Shown: one piece after another, positions 9,605 to 21,423 of the stretch
How positions within the stretch are numbered: the stretch's first letter is position 1
Layout: each line of letters begins with the position of its first letter
Source of the DNA: Puccinellia tenuiflora
Lineage: Eukaryota > Streptophyta > Magnoliopsida > Poales > Poaceae
Length of the DNA: 64,000 nt
NCBI GenBank assembly: GCA_012064385.1
Contig: QRDG01000420.1
Span: 473,287-537,286, forward strand
Reading direction: 5' to 3'
The notes under the pieces: model-generated
Database searches by the model: none
Seen by the model: the letters and a program-made list of their open reading frames with translations, nothing else
Told to the model about the DNA's origin: nothing
Translations under genes and position numbers: made by a program

Positions 9605-10435
9605 GATGTGTGGGGTTAAAAACTATGCTCCAACAGAAGCTGTAGAATGAAGCGCGCCTAAAAAAAACAATCCAGCGCGGGTAAAAGCGGTAGGCTAGGC
9701 TGCATATTTGATGCGCCGGCTCGAGCGCGCTGCAGAATCGGAGACAACGCGCGAAGGACCAACTGCCACCCGGAAGTTTACCTGTGGCTCGCACGCCTCC
9801 TTCTCGCTCTTGTCGCTCGCCGGCCGCGCGCCGTGTCGTCGATTCAGACCGTCCCTGAAAAATCCGCGAGAACCAAAAGCTCCGTCGTGATCTCCTCTCT
9901 CTCCTCGATCAAACGGTGCAAGTCGGGACGCCCCCAATCGGGAGATCGACGCCGTCCCCTCCGAGTCGGGCCGCCGCCGTCATGTCAAATCGCCGACGAA
10001 CCATGCATCGCCAAGGTCCGCCAAGTTGTCCTGGAGGTTCGCCACGTCGTCCTCGTCGTCTCAGTGGCACGAACCCGCGTTGGGATAGCCTGAGCTGCGA
10101 GAACGTCGTCGGTGTCTTGAACGTCGCTGGTTGCCGCCGAGGAAGATTCTGGCGCCGTGGCTTCTGCTCTTGCTCCTCCAACTTGTCCTGGAGGTTCGCC
10201 ACGTCGTCCTCGTCGTCTCAGTTGCACGGTCCCGTGCTGGGATGGCCTGAGCTGGCAGAACGTCGTTGGCGTCCCGAACGTCGCTGGTCGCAGCCGCGGA
10301 AGATTCCGGCGTTGTGGCTTCTCCTCTTGCTCCTCCAGCTCCTGGCTCCGACATTCACCAACCACGGCGCTGCTTACGCGGGCGCTCCTCCAGCTCCTGG
10401 CGCCGACATGCACCAACCACGGCGCTAGCCATAGC
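9605..10435. repeat. GC-rich unassigned sequence with 157-bp tandem repeat
   Basis: No recognisable protein. Blocks starting CCAAGTTGTCCTGGAGG (10021) and CCAACTTGTCCTGGAGG (10178) are 157 bases apart, with a third partial unit at about 10335. A second repeat of about 57 bases (CTCCTCCAGCTCCTGGC...ACCAACCACGGCGCT) follows at 10335 and 10388. A minus-strand frame of 143 residues (9985-10416) is spanned by these repeats and is rich in Arg, Thr and Pro. It may be a decayed exon but resembles nothing I know. Confidence 0.5.
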
Positions 10436-10886
10436 TGTTAGGTCGATCTCCACCCGTAGTGGCCCAACGGTCACACGGGCCCTAGTCAACGCGCCCTGAT
10501 CGGGGGCGCCCAACCTCTTCATGGTTGATGGGCCCCTGTCGCCAGCGTATATAAAGAGGTGGGGGGGCCGGACGCACACGGTACGAGGTTCACCGTGCAC
10601 CGCAGCCCCCCACCGACACACCCATCCGATCTAGGGTTACGCTAGGCCGACGGGAAGCTCTCCACCGCCGCCACTTTCACCCACGCATCACCACCTCACC
10701 GCACTCACCACCACCATGGCCTCCGGCAGCTCGAGCTCGGTGCCACTCCCCGGTGAAGGTAGTCACGCCGATCTCTCCCTCTCTCGGTTTCCCTCTCTCT
10801 CTCTCTCTTGGTTTTATGCAGTAGAAGGGTAGAACCCTAAAGTGTTAGCCGTGATCTATCTAGACTAGATGCAACAGAAGTTAACA
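10436..10886 (+). repeat. 5' LTR of copia element
   Basis: Bounded by TGTTA...TAACA. It has a TATA box TATATAAAG at 10548-10556 and a CT microsatellite near 10790-10810. Confidence 0.95.
10548..10556 (+). promoter_or_regulatory. TATA box of copia LTR
   Basis: TATATAAAG about 112 bases into the 5' LTR. The same motif is at 16619-16627 in the 3' LTR. Confidence 0.65.
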
Positions 10887-10887
10887 T

Positions 10888-10899
10888 TGGTATCAGAGC
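10888..10899 (+). other. Primer binding site (tRNA-iMet)
   Basis: TGGTATCAGAGC begins one base after the 5' LTR, the usual position. Confidence 0.9.
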
Positions 10900-12172
10900 A
10901 AGGTCTAGGTCTAGATCGATTCGGTAAAAGGCAAGAAATCAAAAGATCAAAGAAAGAATCCCCTCCCACAGAAACCCTAACCCCAAAATCGAAAGAGAAG
11001 GGGCAAAGATACTCACCGGTGTGCCCTCGGGTTCGCCGGCAAAGGGGCCTGCCGCAAGGCCGCCCATTCCCTCTCGATCCGACGCGCATCGGCAAGCCGA
11101 GGCGTCGGAAGAAGGAGCACCTCCCTCGGGAGGCAAAGGACAGGGGCTCAACGGCCTCTCCGCTCGACGGCGGCGCACCCACCGCAAGGGAGGATGCGCG
11201 ACCGGCGAGAGGGGAGGCCACCGTGCCGGTCTTCTCGCTGCGATCTGCTCCGGCGGACGGAGAAGAAGAGGAAGATGGGGAGAGGGGAGCAGGATCTGGA
11301 GTGGCGCGCCGCCGTGGTGGTCGTCGCTTCCAGCTCGCCGTCGGTCGGCGGTGTCCGCCGGACGGCCGGAACCCCTAACCCTAGAGCGCCGCACGGCGGA
11401 CAGAGGGGAGCGGAGGAAAAGAACGAAATGGACTAGGGTTTCGAACCGGAGCGGCGGGGAGGTGGTTTTGTTCCTCCGACTCGCGCGCGTGACCGTCCGA
11501 TCCAATCGGACGGTGGAGATCGCAACCCTAGCGCACCACCGGGCTCTCGGGCCGAAATGAAAGTGGCCGTGGGCCGCCGGGAGCGTCTACGCGCCGCGCG
11601 CGCGCGTCGCGCATGTTAACGGGCCGTGGGCCGAAAGTATTTGAACCGTGGCTGGGCTGCGCGTTTTACAGATAGGTTTTTTATCTGTTTTTTAGTCTGT
11701 TTTCCTTTTCAGAAGCAGTTTTTAGGTGTTTCTTGTCCTTTTTAGGCTTTTTTCATCTAGTCTTTTCCTATGCAAAAATTGTCCAACGAAATTATTGTGT
11801 AGGAAACAGAAAAGTAAAAGAAATGCTTCTGAAAAGTAAAAGGATAATAGAATTTTATTCAATAGTTTCCGCTGCAAATAGAATAATTGCTCTTTTAAAT
11901 TCTTTTGCAATAGAATTAAAAGTAAAAAGAGCATGTTAAAAGTTTATTGTGATTATTTGTGGTCCTGTTATTTTTATGACCAACGTCGTTAATAATATGA
12001 TCATGGTTAATCATAGTTTTGTTAAATGCATTTATCTCTATTTCTGCCCAACGGTGATGTAGTTTTAAATTGCATAACTTTTGCATGTCATATTTTGACC
12101 AACGTTGAATTATTTCATGCAAATGTTGAAAGTTCTCACCTCATTGTGATTGTTTTAGGAGGGTACCACCTG
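10900..12172 (+). other. Untranslated leader of copia element
   Basis: About 1.27 kb between primer site and gag start. The first 700 bases are GC-rich and contain overlapping long frames on both strands without recognisable domains; the rest is AT-rich. A splice acceptor-like TGATTGTTTTAG at about 12158 lies 14 bases before the gag ATG. Leader introns ahead of gag are known in some copia elements; here this is inference. Confidence 0.5.
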
Positions 12173-13630
12173 ATGAGTTGCCTAAAGGATGTTCCCCTCC
12201 TTCGAGGTGACAACTACTCCGAGTGGAGGAAAAAGGTGGATTTGGCACTTGCATGTGCAGAGGTGGACTGGGTGGTGGATACTCCACCACCAGTCATGCC
12301 AAAAGAGCCTGAAAGAGAGGCAAAAGACACTGACGATGACTGGGAAAAGAAGAAAAGGGACTATGGTCCATTGGAGTTGGCTTATTCCATAAATAAGCAA
12401 AAGTGGAATGCAACCAACAAGAAGAGCTTAGCCTTCTTAAAGAATACAATTGAGAACGCCATTGCGGGCTCGATTGCAGAGTGTGCCACTGTCGGGGAGT
12501 TCTTCGACAAAGTAAAGAGCCAGTTTACTGGCTCTTCAAAGATCTATGGCACCCAGTTGCTCAAGCAACTGGTAACAGAAAAGTATACAGGAGGAGGGCA
12601 TGGCATTAGAGAGCACATCCTCAGGTTGTGCAACATGGCTGCCAAGCTCAAGGCCATTGATCCTGATCTTGAGATCAAGTCTGTTCTCCTCATCCACATA
12701 GTCATGGCATCTTTGCCAAAAGAGTTCGAGAACTTTGTTGTGAACTACAACATGTCCCCTGAGAAGTGGGACATGGAAAAGACCATTGCTATGTGTGTCC
12801 AAGAAGAGGACAGGCTGAAAGAAGCACGTGGTGGATCCATCAACTACGTGAAGGATAGTAAGAAGAGGAACTTTGGTAACACTGGTTCCCCTTCAAAGCC
12901 ACATGGCAAAGGCCCCATTCAGAGTCAGCAAAGGACCTTCCCAGTGGACAAAGACACATGCCTCCACTGCAAGAAGACTGGGCACTACAAGAAGGATTGC
13001 CCAGCTTTCCTAAAGTCCATAATGGCAAAGAATGGTAAAAATATAGTTTCCTTCGTTAATGAATCCCTGTATACACAGTTTTCGAAATCTACTTGGTGGA
13101 TTGACTCAGGTGCAACTGTTCATGTTGCAAATTCTTTACAGGGGTTCCATTCGACGCGGATTATGCAAAGAAACGAAGGATGCATTGAAGTCGCAAATGG
13201 AGTGCAAGCAGATGTTGAAGCTGTTGGCGATATCTCTTTGGAGTTGGCTGATGGTTTCGCTATTTTGCTTAGAGATGTTTTATTTGTTCCTTCTTTGCAA
13301 AGAAATTTAATAAGTGTGTCACGTTTGGACAAAGAACAGTATGAGTGTTATTTTGGACATGGCAAGTGTGCCATTTGGTGTAATAATATTCGTGTGGGGG
13401 TTGCATCCCTCCACAATGAGCTTTATTTATTATCCTTGCGTGAAAAGATTTATTCTGTGAATAAAGTGAATGAAATTGTTTCTGCGTCGAATAAAGAACA
13501 AAAGAAAAGAAAGAGAACTCAAGACTCGTCGAGATTATGGCACTGTCGTTTGGGCCATATTTCGAGGGGGAGAATAGAAAGACTCGTTAAAAATGATATT
13601 CTTCCACCGTTAGAGTTCTCAGATATATAA
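12173..13630 (+). pseudogene. Copia gag-protease and start of integrase (to in-frame stop)
   Basis: The ATG at 12173 opens MSCLKDVPLLRGDNYSEW, the usual start of plant copia Gag (LxGxNYxxW). The frame is also open upstream to 12026 but that part is AT-rich leader. Gag occupies about residues 1-260, with a CCHC knuckle CLHCKKTGHYKKDC at about 263-276. The aspartic protease motif IDSGATVHV is near residue 310. The integrase zinc-binding site begins with HCRLGH near residue 463. A TAA at 13628-13630 (residue 486) stops the frame between its His pair and the Cys pair CIDC. The following sequence continues in the same frame, so one base change accounts for the break. Confidence 0.9.
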
Positions 13631-16321
13631 CAGTGCATCGATTGCATAAAAGGAAAATTTGTAAAACAAATTAAAAAGGGTGCAACTCGAAGCACAACGA
13701 CACTAGAAATAATCCACACTGATATTTGTGGACCTTTTTCGGTGAAAAGTGTGGATGGTTATGATTCGTTCATAACATTCACAGATGATTACTCCCGATA
13801 TGGATATATTTATCCAATCAAAGAAAAGTCTGAAGCTTTGGATAAATTTAAAATATTCAAAGCTGAAGTTGAAAATCAACACGATAAAAGAATAAAGATA
13901 GTAAGATCCGACCGTGGGGGGGAGTACTATGGTCGGCACACTCCATATGGTCAAGTCCCTGGACCTTTTGCGAGGTTTTTGCAGGAAACAGGAATAGTCG
14001 CTCAGTATACAATGCCGGGCGATCCTCAGCAAAATGGAGTAGCTGAAAGGCGCAACCGTACCCTTATGGATATGGTGCGCAGTATGATGAGCTACTCCAC
14101 ACTGCCATTGGGTTTATGGATGGAGGCACTTAAAACCGCCGTTCATATTCTCAACAGAGTGCCAAGTAAGTCGGTGCCCAAAACACCGTACGAACTGTGG
14201 ACAGGAAGGGTACCTTCTCTTCAACACCTTAGGGTGTGGGGGTGCCCAGCTGAGGCAAAATTGTTTAATCCAAACATTGCAAAGTTAGACCCCAAAACAG
14301 TCAGTTGCCACTTCATTGGCTATCCCGAAAAGTCAAAAGGTTTTCGTTTCTACTGTTCAGACAGATACACAAAGTTTGTAGAAACGAGACATGCAGTCTT
14401 TTTAGAAGACGAACTGATGAGGGGGAGCATGGTAGCCCGAAAAATTGATCTTGAGGAGAAGAGGGTGCATCCACCTAATCCGATCATTCAAGAGCCATTT
14501 TTCTCGCTACCTGTTGTGCCTACGCCAACAGTCCCTGAGATTGTGGTGGAAGCACCTGTTGTAACTCCACACGTGACAACTATGGGTGAAGTCTCGGAAC
14601 CTGTCCTTCAGGAGCCGACTGAGCCCGTTGTTGAGCATGAAAGGGAGCTGCAGCAGCCAAACATAGAGAATGAAAACCTTGGAAGGTTTAAGAGAATTAA
14701 AAAGCCAGCTATCTCTAGTGATTATGTATATAATACTGAGATAGGTCATATGGAAGGTGATCCCACCTCATATGAAGAAGCCATGAGAAGTCCTCATTCA
14801 TCGAAATGGCTTGAAGCTATGGAAGATGAGATGAGGTCGATGAGTTCCAACGATGTTTGGGACTTAGAAAAGATTCCTAAAGGAGCCAAAACAGTAGGCT
14901 GCAAATGGGTCTACAAAACAAAGTATGACTCCAATGGGAATGTAGAAAAGTATAAAGCGCGTCTTGTGGCAAAAGGTTTTACACAAAGAGAAGGAATAGA
15001 TTATAATGAGACTTTTTCTCCAGTCTCATGTAAGGATTCCTTCAGAATCATAATGGCACTAGTTGCACATTTTGATTTAGAGCTACATCAGATGGATGTA
15101 AAGACGGCATTTCTAAATGGAGATTTAGAAGAAATTGTTTACATGAAACAACCCAAGGGTTTTATCATGCAGGGGGAGGAAGATATGGGATGCCGTCTAA
15201 AGAAATCCATTTATGGATTAAAGCAAGCCTCTAGACAGTGGTATCTAAAATTTAATGAGACCATTAAAAGGTTTGGATTTAAAGAAAATGTTGAGGACAA
15301 CTGCGTTTATGCAAAGTTTAAAAGTGGGAAATATATTTTCCTAATCCTATATGTGGATGATATCCTGCTTGCGAGCAGTGATGTTAGTCTACTAATAGAG
15401 ACGAAAAAGTTCTTGTCCTCAAACTTTGATATGAAAGACCTTGGTGAAGCATCATATGTTTTGGGCATAGAAATTCACCGAGATAGAAAGAATGGAGTGT
15501 TAGGACTCTCGCAAAAGGCATATTTAGAAAAGGTTCTAAAGAAATATAATATGCATGCGAGTAATGCCACACCTGCTCCTATAGTCAAGGGCGACAGTTT
15601 TGGGAAATTTCAATGTCCCAAGAATCAATATGAGATCGATCAAATGAAGTCAGTACCATATGCTTCGGCTGTTGGAAGCTTACAGTATGCACAAGTGTGC
15701 ACTCGCCCTGACTTAGCATTTGTTACCGGGGTACTGGGTAGATATCAATCAAATCCAGGCTTAGAGCACTGGAAGATGGCAAAGAAAGCTTTGCGTTATG
15801 CGCAAGGGACAAAGGACCTCATGCTAACATACAAAAGATCTGATTCCCTAGAGATAAGAGGGTACTCAGATGCTGATTTTGCAGGGGATAAAGATGATAG
15901 AAAATCCACGTCTGGATATGTGTTCACCCTTGCAGGGGGAGCTATCTCATGGAGAAGCTCCAAACAGTCGATTGTTGCATCATCAACGATGTATGCAGAA
16001 TTTATAGCATGTTATGAGGCCACGGGGCAGGCGATATGGTTAAAGAAATTTATACCCGACTTGAAGGTGGTGGATTGTATTCACAAACCACTAAAGATGT
16101 ACTGTGACAACCAGCCCGCAGTATTTTATGCTCACAACAACAAGTCGAGTAATGCAACAAAGCCAATAGAAATAAAGTATTATGTTGTGAAGGATAAAAT
16201 CCAGGATCACACTATAAGTCTCGAGCATATAAAGACAAAGGATATGCTTGCGGATCCGCTAACGAAAGGCTTACCTCCCAATGTGTTCAAGGAACACTTA
16301 GCCGGCATGGGTTTAAGGTAG
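13631..16321 (+). pseudogene. Copia integrase, reverse transcriptase, RNase H (after stop)
   Basis: This continues the polyprotein frame with no further stop to 16321, giving about 1382 residues overall. Integrase DDE residues are visible in [15 protein letters not shown] and GVAERRNR; the order integrase before RT defines Ty1/copia. RT has [11 protein letters not shown], the [12 protein letters not shown] block and the catalytic [10 protein letters not shown] near residue 1060. RNase H has [19 protein letters not shown] and ends with an [17 protein letters not shown] tail. Everything needed for transposition looks intact except the single stop at 13628. A suppressed stop at this place is possible but unusual, since copia elements normally make one uninterrupted polyprotein. 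Confidence 0.92.
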
Positions 16322-16496
16322 AGCCTACGATCCTGGATCATAAGAGGCCCAAAAGTAAAAGTTTTGTTTCAAAACAGAGAGGTACATTGTGGCTGTCTGA
16401 TTCTATCGGCAATTGAGCTGAGATGATGAAACATGCTCTATGTATTGATTTGTGATGAAATGAGTAAAGTAAAAGGTAAAAGCAAAGGTGAGATCT

Positions 16497-16506
16497 AGGG
16501 GGAGAA
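16497..16506 (+). other. Polypurine tract
   Basis: AGGGGGAGAA directly abuts the TG of the 3' LTR. Confidence 0.8.
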
Positions 16507-16956
16507 TGTTAGGTCGATCTCCACCCGTAGTGGCCCAACGGTCACACGGGCCCTAGTCAACGCGCCCTGATCGGGGGCGCCCAACCTCTTCATGGTTGAT
16601 GGGCCCCTGTCGCCAGCGTATATAAAGAGGTGGGGGGGCCGGACGCACACGGTACGAGGTTCACCGTGCACCGCAGCCCCCACCGACACACCCATCCGAT
16701 CTAGGGTTACGCTAGGCCGACGGGAAGCTCTCCACCGCCGCCACTTTCACCCACGCATCATCCCCTCACCGCACTCACCACCACCATGGCCTCCGGCAGC
16801 TCGAGCTCGGTGCCACTCCCCGGCGAAGGTAGTCACGCCGATCTCTCCCTCTCTCGGTTTCCCTCTCTCTCTCTCTCTTGGTTTTATGCAGTAGAAGGGT
16901 AGAACCCTAAAGTGTTAGCCGTGATCTATCTAGACTAGATGCAACAGAAGTTAACA
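16507..16956 (+). repeat. 3' LTR of copia element
   Basis: Nearly identical to the 5' LTR: one C fewer near 16680, two substitutions near 16762, and one (CGGCGAAGG for CGGTGAAGG) near 16825. Confidence 0.95.
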
Positions 16957-19088
16957 ACTCAGTCATCGGTTGGTGCAGGACTCAGGAGCTCCTTCTCATC
17001 TACGAGCTCATGTTAACAACGACTAGCTGTCGTATGTGGCCGGAAATTTCCTAGTGGCTTATTACTATCCATGCTGTTTGAGGTTCGTTGCTTATTCATC
17101 TGATTTGCCAATTAGCAGGACACAATAATATATATTCCACAGCAACTGCGTAACACATTAAGGTCACTCAGCGACCACAGGCTAAACATGCAGTGCTTCC
17201 GTGTACCCCCTCCCCTCAAAAATTCAAAAGGGCATGATTGACTTTTCATATTAAATCTTTATTTTAATGTTATAATTTGGTATACCAGCCGTATAACCTC
17301 GTAGAGCTGTGCTATACGTACATAGGACGGAATGTCGATCACGGCCGTCACCGGCACCTGCGGCGTGCGCTGCCGGAAGCCTGTGAGATACGACGCTCCG
17401 TTGGTGCTGGCCGCCGCTACGTCCCCGCGCGTGCTGCTCGTTGCTGCCGCCGCGTGCGCCCGACTTCTCGCCACCCTGCGCTCGCTAGACGTGTCCCCGC
17501 ACGTGCTCGCGCTGCGCTCGCCGGATGCGTCCCTGTGTGTGCAGCGGCAACTTTGACGCCGACGTTCTAGCTAGACACCTCCGTGTCAACCGCTTCCTTG
17601 TCTACCAGTTCCGTCTCGTCGTCCTGGTGCAAGCGGAGCTTGCTGAGATGGTTAAATTCAAGGGAACGCAGTCGACATCCCGAACACCGGCCGCCGCCGT
17701 CGAGCAAGCTCGACTCACCGCCGTTGCTTCCCCGGCTCCGAGACCTTGTCCAATCGCTCCCTGGTAAGCTCCTCTTTCGATTGCCCCTTTTTGGTTCGTT
17801 TATTGCGTCATCTACCTCCAACTCGCCGTCGGCGCCGTGGGCCGCCGCCGCGCGTCGTCGCCATGGTCGCTCCGGCGACCAATAATGGGCAGCGCTGGCG
17901 TGGAAGTGCGGACCGTCATCCAGCTCGCCGAGCTGGCACTCGAGGACGACACGCCGGGCGACCTCGCCGACCCAACGACCTTTCTCGGGTGCGCCAAGGA
18001 GCTCGCACGGCGCGGCGGCACCGCTCCCCAGCATCCTCGGCCTCCCTGACATGACATACGTGCACCGGAAGGCTTCCTGGAAGGTCCGGGACGCCAGGAT
18101 GTTCGCCATGGAGGTGTGCTGCGACTCCCTGCTCCCTGCTAACGCTGCGCCACCTGCTGCAGTACCCGATTCTCCTTGGCGTACGTGGACGACGCGCGCC
18201 ATCGAGGCCATGCGCAGCGACACCTACAATACAAGCTCCTCACGGTTGCTAAGGAGAAGGTCGACGAGGGCACCCTGACCCAGGCAGGCAGGTACAGTAT
18301 TTGGGTGCCACGTGGGTCGTAAGCTTCCAACGGGCCTGTCTCATGCGTAGTAGCTTGCTTGCTAGCATATGAATACGTATTGTGTATAATGTATGGTCTG
18401 TACATGTGTTCTTATACATCTTAATTTTTCTCGACCGTAAGATATTAAAATATTGTATCTCAAATCAGTGGGAAAACGATCATATAACCCTATAAAAGTT
18501 GATCTCCCAGCTTATCAAAGCCCTATATGCAGTATGCCCAGTAGACAAGATGGGAACATACATGAATATCCAGTTTCCAACTGAAAATGTGTTGCAGCCT
18601 ACCTAACCAAGGTCCATTATGTGGCTGTGACTTCAAGGGACCATAGTTGGTTCACAACAACTTATGATCCAGCTTGAACGTATTGAAACTAACCTTCCAA
18701 AGAACAACTACCTCTTAGAGAATGGTGACCCAACATTTCTTTAGAAAATGGTAACCCAACAGCCAACATATACTGAAGACCAAAGTAAGAGTTTCAACTG
18801 GGAGAGCAAAGGACTACATATTTTCGAATTTTCAAATTGTACCCTGGAGCATAATGTCAAACCGTATCCCATAGATTTATGCGTTCGACACTCATTGTAC
18901 TCCTACTGTTTTAACTTTTGCTGTTTGACTGTAGGAAATATGGTCCCATTCTGATTATAAGCTGACACATTTTTGCAAGATCCAGTACCATGTTAAGTGA
19001 AGGCAATGTCCCCCATCATGAGTACATGCAAGTTGGCAAGGGAGGAGATGTTGATCTCTATCAAGTTTCTCACTATGTTATTAGGACC
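16957..19088. other. Unassigned sequence with decayed GC-rich exon-like stretch
   Basis: Most is AT-rich without coding signal. From about 17330 to 18290 it is GC-rich and reads like a decayed coding exon on the plus strand: short frames such as VRTVIQLAELALEDDTPGD and LADPTTFLGCAKELARRGG change frame repeatedly. I do not recognise the protein and cannot define ends. From 18300 to 19088 I see nothing beyond short open frames. Confidence 0.35.
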
Positions 19089-19102
19089 AATATAGGTACA
19101 TA
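19089..19102. repeat. Target-site duplication of LINE-like unit (left)
   Basis: AATATAGGTACATA, identical at 21410-21423. Confidence 0.9.
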
Positions 19103-21409
19103 AAGATAGTTATTCTTCCCCCATTCTCCGGAGAGCGGCTCATGGGGCTCTCGCGACCCCGTCCGCGGCCGGTGCGTCCGCGCCGCCGCCGGCCTGATCT
19201 CCTCCGCCGTAGCTCCTCCGCAGCTGCCGTGACCAGATCCGGAATCCCCGCCGCGGCCTCTCTCTCCGCACCTGCTGCCCGGACGTCTCCTCCTTCTGCC
19301 CCGTCTCAGCCCCTTCTCCTGACACCTCCCGCTGCCGGCTGCCTCGAGGATCCTGCGCGCCGAGACGTGGGCGAGGTTGTCCTGGATGGGCCTCCGCGCC
19401 CGCCGCCGCGCTCGCTGCTCTTGCGATGCTGGCCCACCGGAGGTCCAACCCGAGCGTTGGAGGGCGGATGGTGCAGAGCTCCACTCGCCCCAAGCCTCCG
19501 ACGGCGACAGCTCTTGGCATCAAGCCCGCTGCCTCTGCTCCCCTCGCCATTGGCCCCTCCGGCCAGCTGCGTCTTCGGGCTATGGAGCCTGCTTCTCCGT
19601 TGCTTCCGGCAGGCTGCCGTCACACTCCTGCAAAGGGGCATGCCCCTCCGACAGTCTGCTGCCTCGTGCCTGGCAATGGGGTGGAGATGGCGCTCAAGGC
19701 CCTTCTCCACGGACAGCCGGCCGCGCCCCTCCAAGGTCTGGAAACAGATGAGCCGCTGTTGCCTTCGGGCCTTGGCGCCTCCTCTAGCCTGGTGTCGACG
19801 CCCGGCCCAGGTGCTCCCTCTGACCTGCTGTCGATGCACTCGGAGCTGCTGAGTTCATGTTCCCAGCCCTGGTCTGCAGCGTCGGCGGCCACCCTGGCCT
19901 TGCCAGTTGAAGGTTCTTCGCCGCCTCCTCCCCCCGGTGTCGAGCACGAGCTCGCTCCCGCGAAACTCTTCTCAGAGCAGCGTGCACCGATGCAGTGCTC
20001 GAAGGAGGTTCCTGTTGCTGTTGACGGGTCTGGCAGCGAGGAGCAAGAGAAGTGGCCATGGGTGCTCGTCCAGCCTAGGCATGGCCTACGACGCGCATCA
20101 TTTCCCCCCGGCATCGAAGACTCGCCCCCCCCCCCCCCGCTCCTGCTTGGCTCAACGGGAGGTGCCACCGCTACCACGAAGCTGGACATTGGGCTTCGAT
20201 CTGCCGTGAGCCTCTGAGGTGCAACAATTGCCGTCAATTCGGTCACAAAGCAAAGTGTTGCACGGGTAGAACGGCTCCTCGCCCTCCTCCAGTCCAAGGT
20301 CGACATGCCGCGAAGACGCCCGCCGTTGTTCATCCTCCTGTCCGGCAGCGATCTCCTTCCCGTCCACAGATGTAGAGGGAGCCACCTTGCCGATTGTCCG
20401 GTGTGCAGTTGCAGTCTGCCCTCGCCAGTCAGCTCGTTGTTCAGCCTTCTCCGCATCGACGACCTCAACCACCACTAGCCTCATCAGATGTGCAGCCTAC
20501 CCTGATTGAAGAGGCTAGGTTGCTTTGTTCGGAGCTTCATGGTTGTCTTGCAAGGGTTGAGGGTTTCTTGGCGAGAGCGGGGGTTGCTCCTTGCATGTCC
20601 TCTATTTTGCCTGATACCTCTCCTCCGGTCAAGCCAGATGTTGTTTCAGCTGATGCTAGAGAAGAAGGCCTCTATGGTAGTTTCTCCCCTCATGCCATGC
20701 CCTCCCCGCTGCCGCATCCCCATGTGTTGGCTGCCTTTGTGAGTGTGGACATGGCTCCGGTGATGTTGCTCATGCCCGAGCTGCAAGGGTTGTGTTGGGA
20801 GTCGACTCCTCCCCTGTCGATGATGCATATGGAGGTGGCCTCGCCTGGCCCCTCAGTGGCGACTTCCATGCCTCCACCGACGGAGCCCAACCAACCGATT
20901 GTCTCCAGTGACTCCGATGCGCTCTTTGCAAAAGAGCTTTGTGGGCTTCTCGTCAGTTTGGAGGCGGCTATCCCAGGTTCTGACAAAGAGATTGTTCGCC
21001 TCCTGTCAGGGAAGGATACAGGTGGAAAAATCAAGAAGGTCAATGAGTATCTCAAGAGCAAAATCAAGAAGTGTGGTGCCACGAGGAGGGCGTCCGCAGC
21101 TGCTTGATGGCTGGGTCTCATCTCTTCGGGTCGTCGTGTTCGAGATTTTTGTTGCTGTGTTCCAGTGGGGTCTTCTTTGTGTTCCAGTGGGGTCTTCTTC
21201 GTGAGGTGGTAACCAATATGTCGAGAGGTTGAGTTGTGCCGAGATGAGAGAGTTCGGTGATCTGCCTTGGCGATCGGGGTTTCGCATGCCTTGGGTGGTG
21301 TATGCAGGTGGTCTTGTTGTAATGGTTTTCGTCCAGTTTCCCGTTAATTAACTGGACAATTCTCACTCCTTAATTAATGAAAATGGCAAGTCTTTTGCCT
21401 TGTTTCAAA
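19103..21409 (+). mobile_element. LINE-like retroposon, ORF1 only, with 14-bp TSD
   Basis: The 14-mer AATATAGGTACATA occurs at 19089-19102 and again at 21410-21423. The unit between ends TGAAAATGGCAAGTC...TTTCAAAA, the usual 3' end of plant L1-type LINEs with a short A-rich tail. A long variable TSD plus tail is the mark of target-primed reverse transcription. The 2.3 kb between carry a proline-rich ORF1-like region with zinc knuckles but no endonuclease or reverse transcriptase, so mobilisation must have been in trans. Confidence 0.85.
19142..21107 (+). pseudogene. LINE ORF1-like (gag-like) protein, frameshifted
   Basis: Coding signal moves between frames. Residues from 19426 to 20217 form a 263-residue Pro/Ser/Ala-rich block. 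At about 20218 another frame reads RCNNCRQFGHKAKCC, a CCHC knuckle, and at about 20371 a third frame reads CRGSHLADCPVC, probably a second knuckle; paired knuckles are usual in plant LINE ORF1. From 20394 to 21107 one frame gives 237 residues ending in a Lys-rich tail (KIKKVNEYLKSKIKKCGATR). At least two frameshifts separate these parts. The DUF4283-type domain normally ahead of the knuckles was not recognised. Confidence 0.6.
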
Positions 21410-21423
21410 AATATAGGTACATA
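21410..21423. repeat. Target-site duplication of LINE-like unit (right)
   Basis: AATATAGGTACATA, identical to 19089-19102 and directly after the A-rich 3' end. Confidence 0.9.

Larger units (their letters stand above)
10436..16956 (+). mobile_element. Ty1/copia retrotransposon, full length, young
   Basis: Two LTRs (10436-10886, 451 bp; 16507-16956, 450 bp) start TGTTAGGTCG and end AAGTTAACA. I count three substitutions and one 1-base indel between them. A tRNA-iMet primer site follows the left LTR and a purine tract precedes the right one. Between them is a gag-protease-integrase-RT-RNase H reading frame, an order specific to copia elements, broken only by one TAA. The flanking 5-mers (ATAGC left, ACTCA right) differ, so no TSD is evident. 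Confidence 0.95.

Noticed and set aside
19306..20468. Minus-strand frames of 177-282 residues opposite the LINE ORF1
   Set aside because: Their Arg/Ser/Gly-rich translations lack domains; zinc knuckles and 3' end place the sense strand on plus.
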